Origin: CAADGU01 sp964581605
GTDB lineage: Bacteria > Chloroflexota > Anaerolineae > Promineifilales > Promineifilaceae
NCBI GenBank assembly: GCA_964581605.1
Contig: CAZOPF010000005.1
Coordinates: forward strand, 39,608 to 103,607
Direction: 5' to 3'
Length of the DNA: 64,000 bases
Below, in pieces: positions 49,896 to 58,125 of this stretch; within the stretch, counting starts at the first letter, position 1; each line of letters begins with the position of its first letter. The notes under the pieces were generated by a model, which was not told the DNA's origin, did no database searches, and saw only the letters and a program-made list of their open reading frames with translations. Made by a program: the position numbers and the translations under genes.

Positions 49896-51692
49896 TTACT
49901 CTTTGCGGCGCGTCTGGACGCGAATGGTGACTTGCTCCCCCTGGCGGCTCAGTTCCACCGTGTCGCCGTCGTTGATGTGGGCGATGAGGTCGGCGTCGAA
50001 ACCATAGGCATACGGAATGCCTTCCAGCGAACAGGCGGGTGCGCTTTGCTGGTCAATTTCAGTGTTGACGATGGCCAGCGGTGCATTGCCCCGGTAAAAC
50101 AGTTCCAGCAGTACGTAGGGGGCCACGGTGGAGCCGCTGCCTTTGGGGAAGATGGCGATCTTGTGCGCCAGGCTACGGCCGTCCGCCGGATGCCCCTCCT
50201 CTTCAATCACCCCCGTCTCCCGGTTCACAAAGCCCAACAACGTAATCGGCGTGTCCGTCACAAACGCTTCACCGGTGACGGTGAAGGTGGGCTGTGATGG
50301 AAGACCTTGCCCGGCGGCCTGGAATTTGCCCGGGGGGGCGGAGAGGCGGAGGAGCGGAGGGGCGGAGGAGAATTTTTCATTCTCTCCTCTGCTCCCCTGC
50401 TCCTTTTCTCCTTTTCTCCTTTTCTCTTTTTCTCCTCTGCTCCTCTGCTCCCCTGCGTCAAAAACCAGTTCCCCAAAAGCAACAGCTATACAGTCAGACA
50501 GGCGCATCACGGCCGTTGGGATGCCATTTAGCCCGGACTTGATGTAATGCTCGGCTTTCATGGAGTTGGTGAGGACGGATGTCACCCAGGCGGGGTCGTA
50601 GGGCACGACTTCCGGGCAGGTGTTTTCCAGCAGCAGCGCGCCGGCGTTGGTGATGATGTCAGCGATGCCCACTTTTTCAGCAATTGCCTTATTCGCGGAC
50701 GAGGTGAAGACCCACAATGGCGGTGCGTTCGACGGCAACTGTTGCCCGTGGAGCAGTTCGGCGACGGCGCGTAATTCACCAACCGACGCCTGTGGGCAGC
50801 CAATGGCGATGAGAGAAGGGAGGGTGGACGGCCGTAGCTTTTCATACCGTTCCGCCAATTCCGCCTCTCCAAAAACCAGTTGCGCCTGGAAATTGCCGTC
50901 TGGGACACGGCCGTGCCCTTCCAGATAGACCAACGGGCTGCCATAGTTGGCGGCAGCGGCCGTCAGTGCCTTCTTTTGCTCGTGGTTCAGTTCAGCGGGC
51001 AACCCTTTGATGAACGGGATGGGGCCGTAGGGGGTTTTCCAGGCAGATGTACGCTGTTTGCCAATCCAGTCGCCCAAAATGGAAAAGTCGGTAGGGTCGC
51101 TCAAGGGCGTGGTGACAATCACCTCCAGGTTGGGGCGGCGGGCGGCCTCGTCCAGCAGGCCGTAGCGCGGCGTGTAGCCCGTCAGGGCGCAGGCCAGCGC
51201 CGACAGCCCCGATTCCCGGTTGGTGAGCAGCCCGGTGTAGGAATTGCCAAAACAGATGGCGTTCGATTCGGCCCAGGCGGCCGGGCCACTGACGACGACC
51301 CCTTCCCATTCATACGGGATGCAGGATTGGGTGGGCTGCACACCGAGCCGGGTGTAAGCGGCCACAATTTCATGGTTGTGTTCGCGGAATTCGGGGGCGG
51401 CAATGCGCATCGCTTCAAACTGGTTTTCGTCACAGCCAGCGGCGTTGAGGGTGGTGGGCACGGCCACCTTCGCCTGCGGGTCTTGGGCCAGTTTGGCCAG
51501 AAATTGGCGCAGCCCCAGCCCACCGGTGAGCGGGGAGACGCCAGAGAGATGGGCACTTTGAATGGGGATCAGTTCGCGGGCATTGGCGGTGGCGGCCATA
51601 TCCAGCAGCAGGCGCATGGCCATTTGCCGGGCCAGGCCCTGTGCGCCATCGAGCATCGCTTGTTGGTCAGAGGTTAGTTGTATCTTGTTCAT
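49896..51692 (-). CDS. Aconitase X-type dehydratase with a repeat-encoded linker
   Basis: 598 aa. Aconitase X enzymes are iron-sulfur dehydratases (for example cis-3-hydroxy-L-proline dehydratase). The large domain covers residues 1-400 (IQSAHLSGVSPLTGGLGLRQF, ESNAICFGNSYTGLL, VFTSSANKAIAEKVG, ENTCPEVVPYDP). The swivel domain occupies the last 125 residues (GFVNRETGVIEEEGHPADGRSLAHK, AIFPKGSGSTVAPYVLLEL). Between them is a low-complexity Lys/Glu/Arg/Ser/Pro linker of about 50 residues encoded by a GAGGAG/CTCCTC repeat related to that in trmD. The two domains are often separate genes, so the repeat sits at the fusion point. Confidence 0.88.
   Translation of the reverse strand: MNKIQLTSDQQAMLDGAQGLARQMAMRLLLDMAATANARELIPIQSAHLSGVSPLTGGLGLRQFLAKLAQDPQAKVAVPTTLNAAGCDENQFEAMRIAAPEFREHNHEIVAAYTRLGVQPTQSCIPYEWEGVVVSGPAAWAESNAICFGNSYTGLLTNRESGLSALACALTGYTPRYGLLDEAARRPNLEVIVTTPLSDPTDFSILGDWIGKQRTSAWKTPYGPIPFIKGLPAELNHEQKKALTAAAANYGSPLVYLEGHGRVPDGNFQAQLVFGEAELAERYEKLRPSTLPSLIAIGCPQASVGELRAVAELLHGQQLPSNAPPLWVFTSSANKAIAEKVGIADIITNAGALLLENTCPEVVPYDPAWVTSVLTNSMKAEHYIKSGLNGIPTAVMRLSDCIAVAFGELVFDAGEQRSRGEKEKRRKGEKEQGSRGENEKFSSAPPLLRLSAPPGKFQAAGQGLPSQPTFTVTGEAFVTDTPITLLGFVNRETGVIEEEGHPADGRSLAHKIAIFPKGSGSTVAPYVLLELFYRGNAPLAIVNTEIDQQSAPACSLEGIPYAYGFDADLIAHINDGDTVELSRQGEQVTIRVQTRRKE
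50330..50460. repeat. GAGGAG/CTCCTC palindromic repeat inside the aconitase X gene
   Basis: A GCGGAGGAGCGGAGG arm is followed by a long pyrimidine arm with CTCCTCTGCTCC and TTTTCTCC units. It is read in frame as the linker between the catalytic and swivel domains. The encoded peptide shares SRG, SSAPP and R-L/S-SA-x-P pieces with the trmD insertion. Confidence 0.75.
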
Positions 51693-51929
51693 GTTTACAG
51701 AGTGCCACGTATATTCACCTGCTCCGAATGTGCCTGACGAATTACCGATTATGGATTACCGGCAACGGCCGACCCAATTTTACGCACATTAACTGTAATG
51801 AAAAAAAACTCTCACGTTTCCACCAGCAGTTCTTAATCTGTAACTATTGCCGCCATCTGAAGCATATCTTGATACTGCTCTCCGGTTCCTGTGTTAAAAT
51901 GGGCGCATGGTTGCAAAAGGAGCAAGCTG

Positions 51930-52526
51930 ATGAGCGAATGGACCCCCGTGATGGAAAAACGTCGCTGGACAACGGCCGACCTGGAGTTGATGCCCGACAG
52001 CGACACCCGGTATGAAATCATTGAGGGAGAACTATTCATGTCAAAACAACCCCACTGGCACCATCAAACTACTTGTGGCAACATTTATGCACGGCTTCAT
52101 CAATGGTCTATGACCAGCAAATTGGGGCAGGCAAGCGTCAGCCCTGGTGTGATATTTGGGGAGTATGATGCCGTTGTGCCGGATGTGGTTTGGATGAGTT
52201 ATGAGCGGTTGGACGCTTTGCTAGATGAGGCTGGACATGTGATGGGCGCGCCGGAACTGGCAGTGGAAGTGCTATCAGTGGGCAGCGAAAATGAACGGCG
52301 CGACCGGGAATTGAAGCTGAAGTTGTATGAACGACAAGGGGTGCAAGAATACTGGATTGTGGATTGGCGGCTGCGGCAGGTGACGGTGTATCGGCGGATG
52401 CACGGCCCACCCGGAGCGGTTCCGGGCCGTTTGCATCTTGAGTTCACCCTTTTCCCTGATGACACCATGACTTCGCCCCTCTTGCCAGGGTTTTCTTGCC
52501 AGATCGCCGATTTTTTCAGCCAATAA
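51930..52526 (+). CDS. Uma2-family (DUF820) putative endonuclease
   Basis: About 198 aa with a PD-(D/E)XK nuclease-like core. The acidic residues are in TRYEIIEGELFM, VVPDVVWMSYE and APELAVEVLSVGSEN, with the Lys in RDRELKLKLYERQGVQEYWIVD. Many such proteins occur in cyanobacteria and Chloroflexota with unknown targets. AGGAG lies before the ATG at 51930. Its stop overlaps the ATG of the ClpC-like gene by one base (TAATG), so expression is coupled. Confidence 0.85.
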   Translation: MSEWTPVMEKRRWTTADLELMPDSDTRYEIIEGELFMSKQPHWHHQTTCGNIYARLHQWSMTSKLGQASVSPGVIFGEYDAVVPDVVWMSYERLDALLDEAGHVMGAPELAVEVLSVGSENERRDRELKLKLYERQGVQEYWIVDWRLRQVTVYRRMHGPPGAVPGRLHLEFTLFPDDTMTSPLLPGFSCQIADFFSQ

Positions 52527-54736
52527 TGGACACCCTTAACCCGAACATCCCCACCCCCGAACTGGCGCGGCTGCTGACAACGGCCGTGTCCCGCATGAAA
52601 GAGTACAAACTGCAATATCTCACCCCCCAATTGCTGCTGCGCGTGTTTCTGGATGACCCCCAGTGTGGCGCATACCAGATTCTCAGCCGGCTGCAAAAGG
52701 AGCGTGGGTTTGACCTGGATGACCTGACGCGGCGGGTGGAGCAAATGACGCGCACCACACCAGGACGGGACGCCAAATTCAACTTTACCGACGATTTTGG
52801 CAAGGATGCCCGGCTGGCGGATGAACTGCTGGTGGTGCTGGACGAGGGGTTGTCCATTGCTCAGGCGCGGGATGAACTGAAGGTGGGCAGCGGCCACGCC
52901 CTGGCGGCTATGGCCCAGCCAAACGTGACCACGTATGGGGTGTTGCAGCGGATTGGGGTGACGGGCACGGCCGTGATTGCCCTGTTAGAATCGGTGGCGC
53001 AGGATGGCACGGCCGTGATCAACGACTACATTGAAGAGGCCAAAAATGGGAGCGCCCCCCCCCTGTACGAACGGCAGGAGCTATTACGCGACCTGAACGG
53101 CTTATTGGCGCTGGCACAGCGGCGGCACGTCATTCTGGTGGGGCCGGAAGGGGCAGGCAAACGCAGCCTGATTTACAGTCTGGCGCAGCAGTTGGCTGAG
53201 GGCAACGGCGCAGGCGCCTTCCGCTCGGTGGTGCAAATTAACGAGTCCGCGCTGCTGGAAAATCCCCTGGCGGCCGTGCGCGCCGGGCTGCGGCGGGCCA
53301 GCGGTGGCATTTTGCTGGTGCCGGGCATCGAACGCTTTTTTGCCGACCGGCTGCGGCAGCAATTTCCCGAAGGGGTCAGCCGTGAACTGCACAAGGCGTT
53401 GTTGAGCAACGAGCAAATCCTCATCGGCACGACTACGCCGGGCGAATATGACCGGCTGCGTGGGCATGACCTGATTCGCCAGCACAGCAACCGGCTGGAT
53501 GTGCCCCCGGCTACAACCAAAGAAACGATTGCCATGCTGAACTTTCACAAGCAGCGGTTGGAGCAGGAGTATGAGGTGGAGGTGAGTCTGGCGGCATTGG
53601 AAACGGCCGTGCAGCTGGCCAATCAATACATCCAGACCATTGCCCTGCCGGCGTCGGCGGTGCGGCTGGCTGACCGCGCCTGTGCGTTGGTGCGTATGGC
53701 CATGTCCAGCCCGCAGGCGGCGTATCCGGGGGTGCAGCCGAACGGCCGTCTGGACGCCGAAGACGTGATGACGGCAGCGGCGCAAATGACCAACATCCCC
53801 ATCACCAAGTTGACGGAGGACGAAAAGGGCAAATACGCCAGCATGGTGGAGCATTTGCACCAGCGCATCATTGGCCAGGAGGAGGCCGTGTTGGCCGTCA
53901 GCCGGGCGGTGAAAACGGCGCGGGTGGGGCTGCGGGACAAAAAACGGCCCATTGGCTCGTTCCTTTTTCTGGGGCCGAGCGGTGTGGGCAAGACGGAACT
54001 GGCCAAGGCGCTGGCCGAATTTATGTTTGGCACGGAACAGGCGATGCTGGTGCTAGACATGAGCGAGTACCAGGAAGAGGCCAGTGTGAACAAGCTGATT
54101 GGCGCGCCGCCGGGGTATGTGGGTTTTGAAGGGGGCGGGCGGCTGACGAATTTTGTGCGCGAACGGCCGTATACGGTTGTCCTCTTTGACGAAGTGGAAA
54201 AAGCGCATCAGCGCGTCTTTGATGTGCTGCTGCAAGTGCTGGAAGAGGGGCGGCTGACGGACAGCCAGGGCAATACGGCCCTGTTTAGCGAGACGGTGGT
54301 GATCATGACCAGCAATCTGGGGTCGCCACACATGATGGCGCCCCTCATTGGCGAACGGGAGCGCGACCTGGTGATGGCTGAAGTTCACCGCTTTTTCCGC
54401 CCGGAATTTTTGAACCGCATTGATGAGGTGGTGATGTTCCACCAGCTAACGGGCGATCACCTGGCGAAAATTTTAGACCTGATGTTGGGCACGGAAATTA
54501 AACTGGCAAAGGAGCAGGGCATTGAATTGGCGCTGACACCAGGGGCGAAAACGTGGTTGCTGGCGCAAAACGATGAACCACAATTTGGGGCACGGCCGTT
54601 GCGCCGCCTCATTGCCCGCCACCTGCGTGAACCGCTGGCCGATTATTTGTTGGCACAGGAGCGGAAGGAGGGAGGGGGTACGGCCGTGATTATCGTAGAT
54701 GCAGGTGATAAGAGTCTCAAGTTCCAAATGGCTTAA
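52526..54736 (+). CDS. ClpC/ClpB-like AAA+ protein with a degenerate first ATPase module
   Basis: 736 aa. The N-terminal 150 residues resemble a Clp N domain. The first AAA+ module has a weakened Walker A (GPEGAGKRS, with Arg where Ser/Thr should bind magnesium) and no Walker B acids (ILLVPGIERFF). The second module is intact: FLGPSGVGKTELAKAL, VVLFDEVEKAH, VIMTSNLG, FRPEFLNRIDEV and FGARPLRRLI. I see no ClpB middle coiled coil and no clear ClpP-binding tripeptide loop. It may be a chaperone-type unfoldase with one working ring. The coupling to a Uma2 gene is unusual. Confidence 0.88.
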   Translation: MDTLNPNIPTPELARLLTTAVSRMKEYKLQYLTPQLLLRVFLDDPQCGAYQILSRLQKERGFDLDDLTRRVEQMTRTTPGRDAKFNFTDDFGKDARLADELLVVLDEGLSIAQARDELKVGSGHALAAMAQPNVTTYGVLQRIGVTGTAVIALLESVAQDGTAVINDYIEEAKNGSAPPLYERQELLRDLNGLLALAQRRHVILVGPEGAGKRSLIYSLAQQLAEGNGAGAFRSVVQINESALLENPLAAVRAGLRRASGGILLVPGIERFFADRLRQQFPEGVSRELHKALLSNEQILIGTTTPGEYDRLRGHDLIRQHSNRLDVPPATTKETIAMLNFHKQRLEQEYEVEVSLAALETAVQLANQYIQTIALPASAVRLADRACALVRMAMSSPQAAYPGVQPNGRLDAEDVMTAAAQMTNIPITKLTEDEKGKYASMVEHLHQRIIGQEEAVLAVSRAVKTARVGLRDKKRPIGSFLFLGPSGVGKTELAKALAEFMFGTEQAMLVLDMSEYQEEASVNKLIGAPPGYVGFEGGGRLTNFVRERPYTVVLFDEVEKAHQRVFDVLLQVLEEGRLTDSQGNTALFSETVVIMTSNLGSPHMMAPLIGERERDLVMAEVHRFFRPEFLNRIDEVVMFHQLTGDHLAKILDLMLGTEIKLAKEQGIELALTPGAKTWLLAQNDEPQFGARPLRRLIARHLREPLADYLLAQERKEGGGTAVIIVDAGDKSLKFQMA

Positions 54737-55078
54737 ACAGTAGCCAGTTTTTCCTGCACCCACAAGTTAACCAATGTTTCGACTGGCACACCATTTTCTG
54801 TTGCTCGCTTGTGCAGATTTTCGGCAACCTGGCAGCAATAATGATGATTGTGGGAGATGTGTCTGGCTCAAAGTCAAGTTCAACGACTGTTGAAGGGTAG
54901 TCAGCAACATGATGCGTACCCCAGAACGCGAAGGCTTCGGCTATTCGTCATTTCTTCAGGAATCAGATCGATTTTTCGACCATATTGCTTACCTTCTTTC
55001 TTGTCCATCTCGTGGGCGCTGATAATCAATGCCCGGTGACCAGCCTTAAAGATAAAAACAACGGTCACATAACGTCTC
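54733..55078 (-). pseudogene. Broken BrnT/BrnA-type toxin-antitoxin remnant
   Basis: Three minus-strand frames join into one pattern. RRYVTVVFIFKAGHRALIIS with AHEMDKKEGKQYGRK is the C-terminal part of a BrnT-like toxin, running straight into DLIPEEM. After a frame change near 54945, AEAFAFWGTHHVADYPSTVV with ELDFEPD resembles the BrnA/CopG-type antitoxin. After another near 54840, VAENLHKRATENGVPVETLV with NLWVQEKLATV gives its C-terminal helices. The stop codon overlaps the stop of the ClpC-like gene. Two frameshifts and a missing toxin N terminus mark it as decayed. Confidence 0.7.
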
Positions 55079-55258
55079 CATTGACCACTGTCACCCGCCG
55101 TATCACATCATATACTCAGCGAGGTCGTCAAGTTACATTTTATTGGGTGGCAAGTTGCATGTGGCACGTGGCAAGTTACTCTGGCAAAAGTTACCTGCAA
55201 CCTGCAACTGGCAACCAAAGGACAAAATGCCAGTTGATGCCCTTTGACAGTATGGTTA
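55079..55258. other. Gap upstream of the broken toxin-antitoxin remnant
   Basis: This part shows GTGGCAAGTTGC-type direct units (55146-55177) and CTGCAACTGGCAAC units, part of the short-repeat style of this genome. No gene is seen. Confidence 0.4.
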
Positions 55259-56017
55259 TCAGTAGTTCCCAATAAGTATGAGCCGAGGGCTGTTTTCCTG
55301 AAAGGGGGTACGGCCGTAACTGCCGAGCAAGGTGTAGTGAGAAAAACCAGTTTCCTGGAGCAGCAATTCCATCTGGTGGGGGTAGCGATAGTGGTAAGTG
55401 GCCTGGGCAATTGTGCGATGGATGGCCCCACCAACTGCGGGAGAGCGGTCGTATATCCAGGTGATGTGCAGCTTTTGGTCGGCCGTATCCAGCCGATTCG
55501 CAGCCATATGCAGGATCGTATCGCCAGTTGCCGGGTCGGTGAGAACATTTTCCAGACTGAGTAGATGATCTTCGGGGGTATTGGCGATGGTGAAGGGATT
55601 GTCCTGGTCAATGACTAACTGGCCGTCTGGTTGCAGGTGGCGCCTGGCTTGCCTTAAAGTGGCTAATGCCTGAGGCGTATCCAGGTGCATGAAGGTGTTG
55701 TAGGGTATGAGGATAAGGGGGAATAGATGGCCCAGGTTAAAACTGGTCATATCACCTTCAAGTAAAGTGATGCGGTTTATGACGGCCGTTGGCTCTGATG
55801 TGAATCTTTCCCGCGCCCGTGCCAACATCGTGGGAGAATTGTCTAATCCAGTTACCGTTACACCCGCCCGTGCCACAGGCAGCAGCAATCGCCCGCTACC
55901 ACAACCCAACTCCAACACCGCCCCCTGTGCCTGCTGTGCCAACGCCAGCACAAAAGGAATATCTTCGGTCAAGTTATCGTGCGTTAAATCATAATAACAG
56001 GCAATCCGGTCATACAT
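55259..56017 (-). CDS. Class I SAM-dependent methyltransferase
   Basis: 252 aa. Motif I is GAVLELGCGSGRLLLPVA, followed by GLDNSPTMLARARERF and LLEGDMTSFNLGHLFPLILIPYNTF. The C-terminal half is beta-rich (DTILHMAANRLDTADQKLHITWIYD, THYRYPHQMELLLQETGFSHYTLLG), as in small-molecule methyltransferases. The substrate is unknown. A repeat of about 92 bp shared with the left edge of the window begins right at its start codon. Confidence 0.88.
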   Translation of the reverse strand: MYDRIACYYDLTHDNLTEDIPFVLALAQQAQGAVLELGCGSGRLLLPVARAGVTVTGLDNSPTMLARARERFTSEPTAVINRITLLEGDMTSFNLGHLFPLILIPYNTFMHLDTPQALATLRQARRHLQPDGQLVIDQDNPFTIANTPEDHLLSLENVLTDPATGDTILHMAANRLDTADQKLHITWIYDRSPAVGGAIHRTIAQATYHYRYPHQMELLLQETGFSHYTLLGSYGRTPFQENSPRLILIGNY

Positions 56018-56110
56018 ATTAAGTGATCGTTTGCAAATAAGTTAGCGATTGGGTAATTGGGTAATGAAGTAATTGAAGCGGCTAATTGCCAAATTACTCA
56101 ATGGCATAAT
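56018..56110 (-). repeat. Dispersed repeat of about 92 bp, copy 2
   Basis: Its reverse complement matches 73-168 almost base for base, including GCCGCTTCAATTACTT and CGCTAACTTATTTGC. Here it lies upstream of a methyltransferase start, whereas copy 1 lies downstream of a gene end. Confidence 0.75.
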
Positions 56111-56159
56111 TACTGCACGGTTACTTAAAACAAACAGACCTCTAAGTTGAGGTCTGTGA

Positions 56160-56223
56160 GGAGGAGATTGAGCGATTGGCAGACTGGAGATCGCAGATTT
56201 AAATCTGTTAATCTTCCAATCTC
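56160..56223. repeat. GAGATTGAG-family imperfect inverted repeat
   Basis: AGGAGATTGAGCGATTGG on the left is mirrored by CCAATCTCCT on the right, abutting the stop codon of the LysM gene. It belongs to the GAGATT group. Confidence 0.55.
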
Positions 56224-56700
56224 CTAGGGGATACACAAGACCTGGCCGGCAAAAATGCGGTTCAGGTTGAAAATCTGGTTGGCTTCAGCAATAGCGAAGG
56301 GACTGACGCCATGAATGTTACCAATCTGGATGAGATTTTGCCCCCATAATACGGTATGGTGTGTACGGCAGCCGGGTTGTGCCGGTGGCGGGACTGGCGG
56401 GGCAATGGGTTGGATAACGCCGGGCGCACCTGTGGGAATGAAGATAACTGTACCCGCATAAATGAGGTTCGGGTTGACGATCCAGGGGTTTGCCAGCATG
56501 ATGGCCTGCATGGTGGTGCCGTAACGCACGGCAATTTGTGACAGACTGTCCCCCCATTGGATAGTATAGTAGAAGCCGGTAGCTTGTTGGGTGGTGGATT
56601 CTTGTGGGGGAGCAGCATGAACGGCCGTAACACTCCAAAACAGCACCATCACGGCCAAAATAAAAGCTAATTTGCCTGTGTGTAACCAGAGCTTCTTCAT
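56224..56700 (-). CDS. Secreted protein with two LysM domains
   Basis: About 158 aa. A signal peptide (LAFILAVMVLFWSVTAVHA) precedes two LysM motifs that bind peptidoglycan or other N-acetylglucosamine polymers: FYYTIQWGDSLSQIAVRYGT with MQAIMLANPWI, and THHTVLWGQNLIQIGNIHG with PFAIAEANQIF. No catalytic domain is attached. GGAGG precedes the ATG at 56700; the longer frame to 56820 crosses a palindrome and is rejected. Confidence 0.88.
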   Translation of the reverse strand: MKKLWLHTGKLAFILAVMVLFWSVTAVHAAPPQESTTQQATGFYYTIQWGDSLSQIAVRYGTTMQAIMLANPWIVNPNLIYAGTVIFIPTGAPGVIQPIAPPVPPPAQPGCRTHHTVLWGQNLIQIGNIHGVSPFAIAEANQIFNLNRIFAGQVLCIP

Positions 56701-56736
56701 CTTTCCTCCTTTTTTGCGGTTACTTTTTTGTGGATG

Positions 56737-56780
56737 CACCTCCCGCAAGTTTGTGGGGATATAGAAACTTGCGGGAGGTG
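56737..56780. repeat. 16-bp inverted repeat upstream of the LysM gene
   Basis: CACCTCCCGCAAGTTT (56737-56752) and AAACTTGCGGGAGGTG (56765-56780) are perfect complements with a 12-base loop. No T-run follows on either strand. It could be a leader hairpin or a REP-type element. Confidence 0.7.
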
Positions 56781-56899
56781 GCCCCTCTGCCAAAAGTTTG
56801 ACATAATGTGATGGTAGCAACTATAACATACTCCCCCTTTTGGTGGCAAGAGGCAAGTTTATCAATTGGCCAGGCAGTGCCAGACACTACTATAAAAAC

Positions 56900-56931
56900 A
56901 AAGACACGGCCGTTGTGACGGCCGTGTCTTT
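56900..56931 (-). terminator. Terminator of efp built from two ACGGCCGT copies
   Basis: The 14-bp perfect stem AAAGACACGGCCGT/ACGGCCGTGTCTTT has the loop TGTG. On the minus strand TTTGTTTTTATAG follows. It lies about 75 bp after the efp stop codon. Each arm contains one copy of the genome-wide octamer. Confidence 0.8.
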
Positions 56932-56942
56932 TCATACCAAAT

Positions 56943-57001
56943 GTAATTGAGTAATTCAGTAATTGGGCAATTTGAGACCATTTACTCAGTAACTCAATTA
57001 C
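56943..57001. repeat. TAATTGAG-family inverted repeat after efp
   Basis: GTAATTGAGTAATTCAGTAA on the left is answered by TTACTCAGTAACTCAATTAC on the right. The element lies between the efp stop codon and its terminator. Confidence 0.65.
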
Positions 57002-57004
57002 TTG

Positions 57005-57562
57005 CTAAGCCCGCGTAATATATTCGCCCGTCTCGGTGTTCACTTTAATGCGGTCGCCGGTATTCACGAACAGCGGGGTTTTCACCTTCAGCCCCGTTTG
57101 GGTGCGCACTTCTTTGGTAGAGCCGGTGGCTGTATCCCCTGCCACCGCATTCTCTGACTCCACCACATCAAACTCCATCGTTTTGGGCAGAATATAATCC
57201 AGCACTTCCCCTTCATAAGACAATAATTCCAGTTCCATATTGTCTATCAGGTAATAGTGGTCCCCTTCCATAACCGAATGAGGCAGTTGTTTTTGTTCAT
57301 ACGTGCCCGTGTTCATAAACACATAAAACTCGCCATCATCATACAAAAACTGGTAGGTCTCTTTGTCCAGGCGAATATCCTCCACGCGATCACCAGACGA
57401 AAAGGTGATCTGCAAATTAGAGCCGGACCGCAAATCTTTTACGCTGACACGGATAGTGGCTTTGCCCCGTCCCGGTTTGTTGTGGCTGTATTCCGTCACT
57501 TTATATAAGTTGCCTTCGTGGGTAAAGCTGACGCCACGGCGTAACTGGTTCACATCAATCAT
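57005..57562 (-). CDS. efp: Elongation factor P with arginine at the active tip
   Basis: 185 aa. EF-P rescues ribosomes stalled on proline stretches. The three OB-like domains are complete (VNQLRRGVSFTHEGNLYKV, RVEDIRLDKETYQFLYDDG, TGLKVKTPLFVNTGDRIKV). The loop that reaches the peptidyl-transferase centre reads HNKPGRGKA, so the tip residue (position 32) is Arg rather than the usual Lys. In proteobacteria an Arg here is rhamnosylated by EarP, but whether it is modified in this organism is unknown. The gene is followed by a strong terminator. Confidence 0.95.
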   Translation of the reverse strand: MIDVNQLRRGVSFTHEGNLYKVTEYSHNKPGRGKATIRVSVKDLRSGSNLQITFSSGDRVEDIRLDKETYQFLYDDGEFYVFMNTGTYEQKQLPHSVMEGDHYYLIDNMELELLSYEGEVLDYILPKTMEFDVVESENAVAGDTATGSTKEVRTQTGLKVKTPLFVNTGDRIKVNTETGEYITRA

Positions 57563-57574
57563 TTTGTAATACGC

Positions 57575-57662
57575 TCCTATGAGAAATTATGAATTATGAA
57601 TTATGAATTATGAATTATGAATTATGAATTATGAAGGATGAAGGATGAAGGATGAAGGATGA
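57575..57662. repeat. AT-rich tandem repeat upstream of efp
   Basis: Six to seven copies of an 8-base unit (GAATTATG) are followed by four copies of a 7-base unit (GAAGGAT). The tandem array lies between efp and a small membrane gene. Such arrays can vary in copy number. Confidence 0.8.
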
Positions 57663-57761
57663 ATGGTGAAGATGGCGCAGGCGCATAAAAAAACTTAGCG
57701 CTTGCACACTTTCGTGAGCCTTCGCGTCCTTTGCAGATTTCTTCATATCTTTGGTTTTCAA

Positions 57762-57938
57762 TTAGACGAATGGGTCTTTTTGGGCACGCCGGTTCCACCA
57801 GATCACGGCCGTGGACAATACCGTCAGCAGCAACAATCCCACTACAAACCATAATACATCTGCCAATGGCGTGGCGCTGTGGATGGTAAAGTCACCCAAT
57901 TCAATGACCAGGGGCCATAAGGGAAGGTAAATGCCCAT
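57762..57938 (-). CDS. Small single-pass membrane protein
   Basis: 58 aa, below common gene-size cut-offs. It starts MGIYLPLWPLVIELGDFTI, has one long membrane helix (ADVLWFVVGLLLLTVLSTAV) and ends IWWNRRAQKDPFV. The positive residues after the helix predict the C end inside the cell. The helix encodes the common TAV tripeptide at an ACGGCCGT copy. No Shine-Dalgarno is clear. I do not recognise a family. Confidence 0.6.
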   Translation of the reverse strand: MGIYLPLWPLVIELGDFTIHSATPLADVLWFVVGLLLLTVLSTAVIWWNRRAQKDPFV

Positions 57939-57979
57939 AATAGCAAGAGTTTATCACAACTGAACGGGCACAGGCAATT

Positions 57980-58118
57980 TCGTGTTCAAGTGTTCAGGTG
58001 TTCAGTTGTTTAGGTGTTTAGGTACTCAGGTGTTCAGGCCTCTGGTCACTCAAACACTCAACCACTCGATCACTCAAACACCCAAACACCCAAACACTTG
58101 ATCACTCAAACACCCCAA
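57980..58118. repeat. Imperfect inverted repeat, GTGTTCAGGTGTTCAG / CACTCAAACACTC
   Basis: About eight units of GTGTTCAGG or GTGTTTAGG are followed by about nine of CACTCAAACAC or CACCCAAACAC, so the two halves can pair. It stands between the small membrane gene and the sigma factor promoter. Confidence 0.65.
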
Positions 58119-58125
58119 TACACCC

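Noticed and set aside
52199..52897. A 232-codon minus-strand frame over Uma2 and the ClpC-like start
   Set aside because: It spans two well-supported plus-strand genes and shows no conserved pattern.
55108..55611. A 167-codon minus-strand frame over the methyltransferase 3' end
   Set aside because: It overlaps the well-supported methyltransferase in another frame and runs into repeat DNA.
57583..57662. The tandem repeats as a CRISPR array
   Set aside because: Units are 7-8 bases with no spacers, so this is a simple tandem repeat. No cas genes or 25-40 bp repeat-spacer pattern occurs anywhere in the window.
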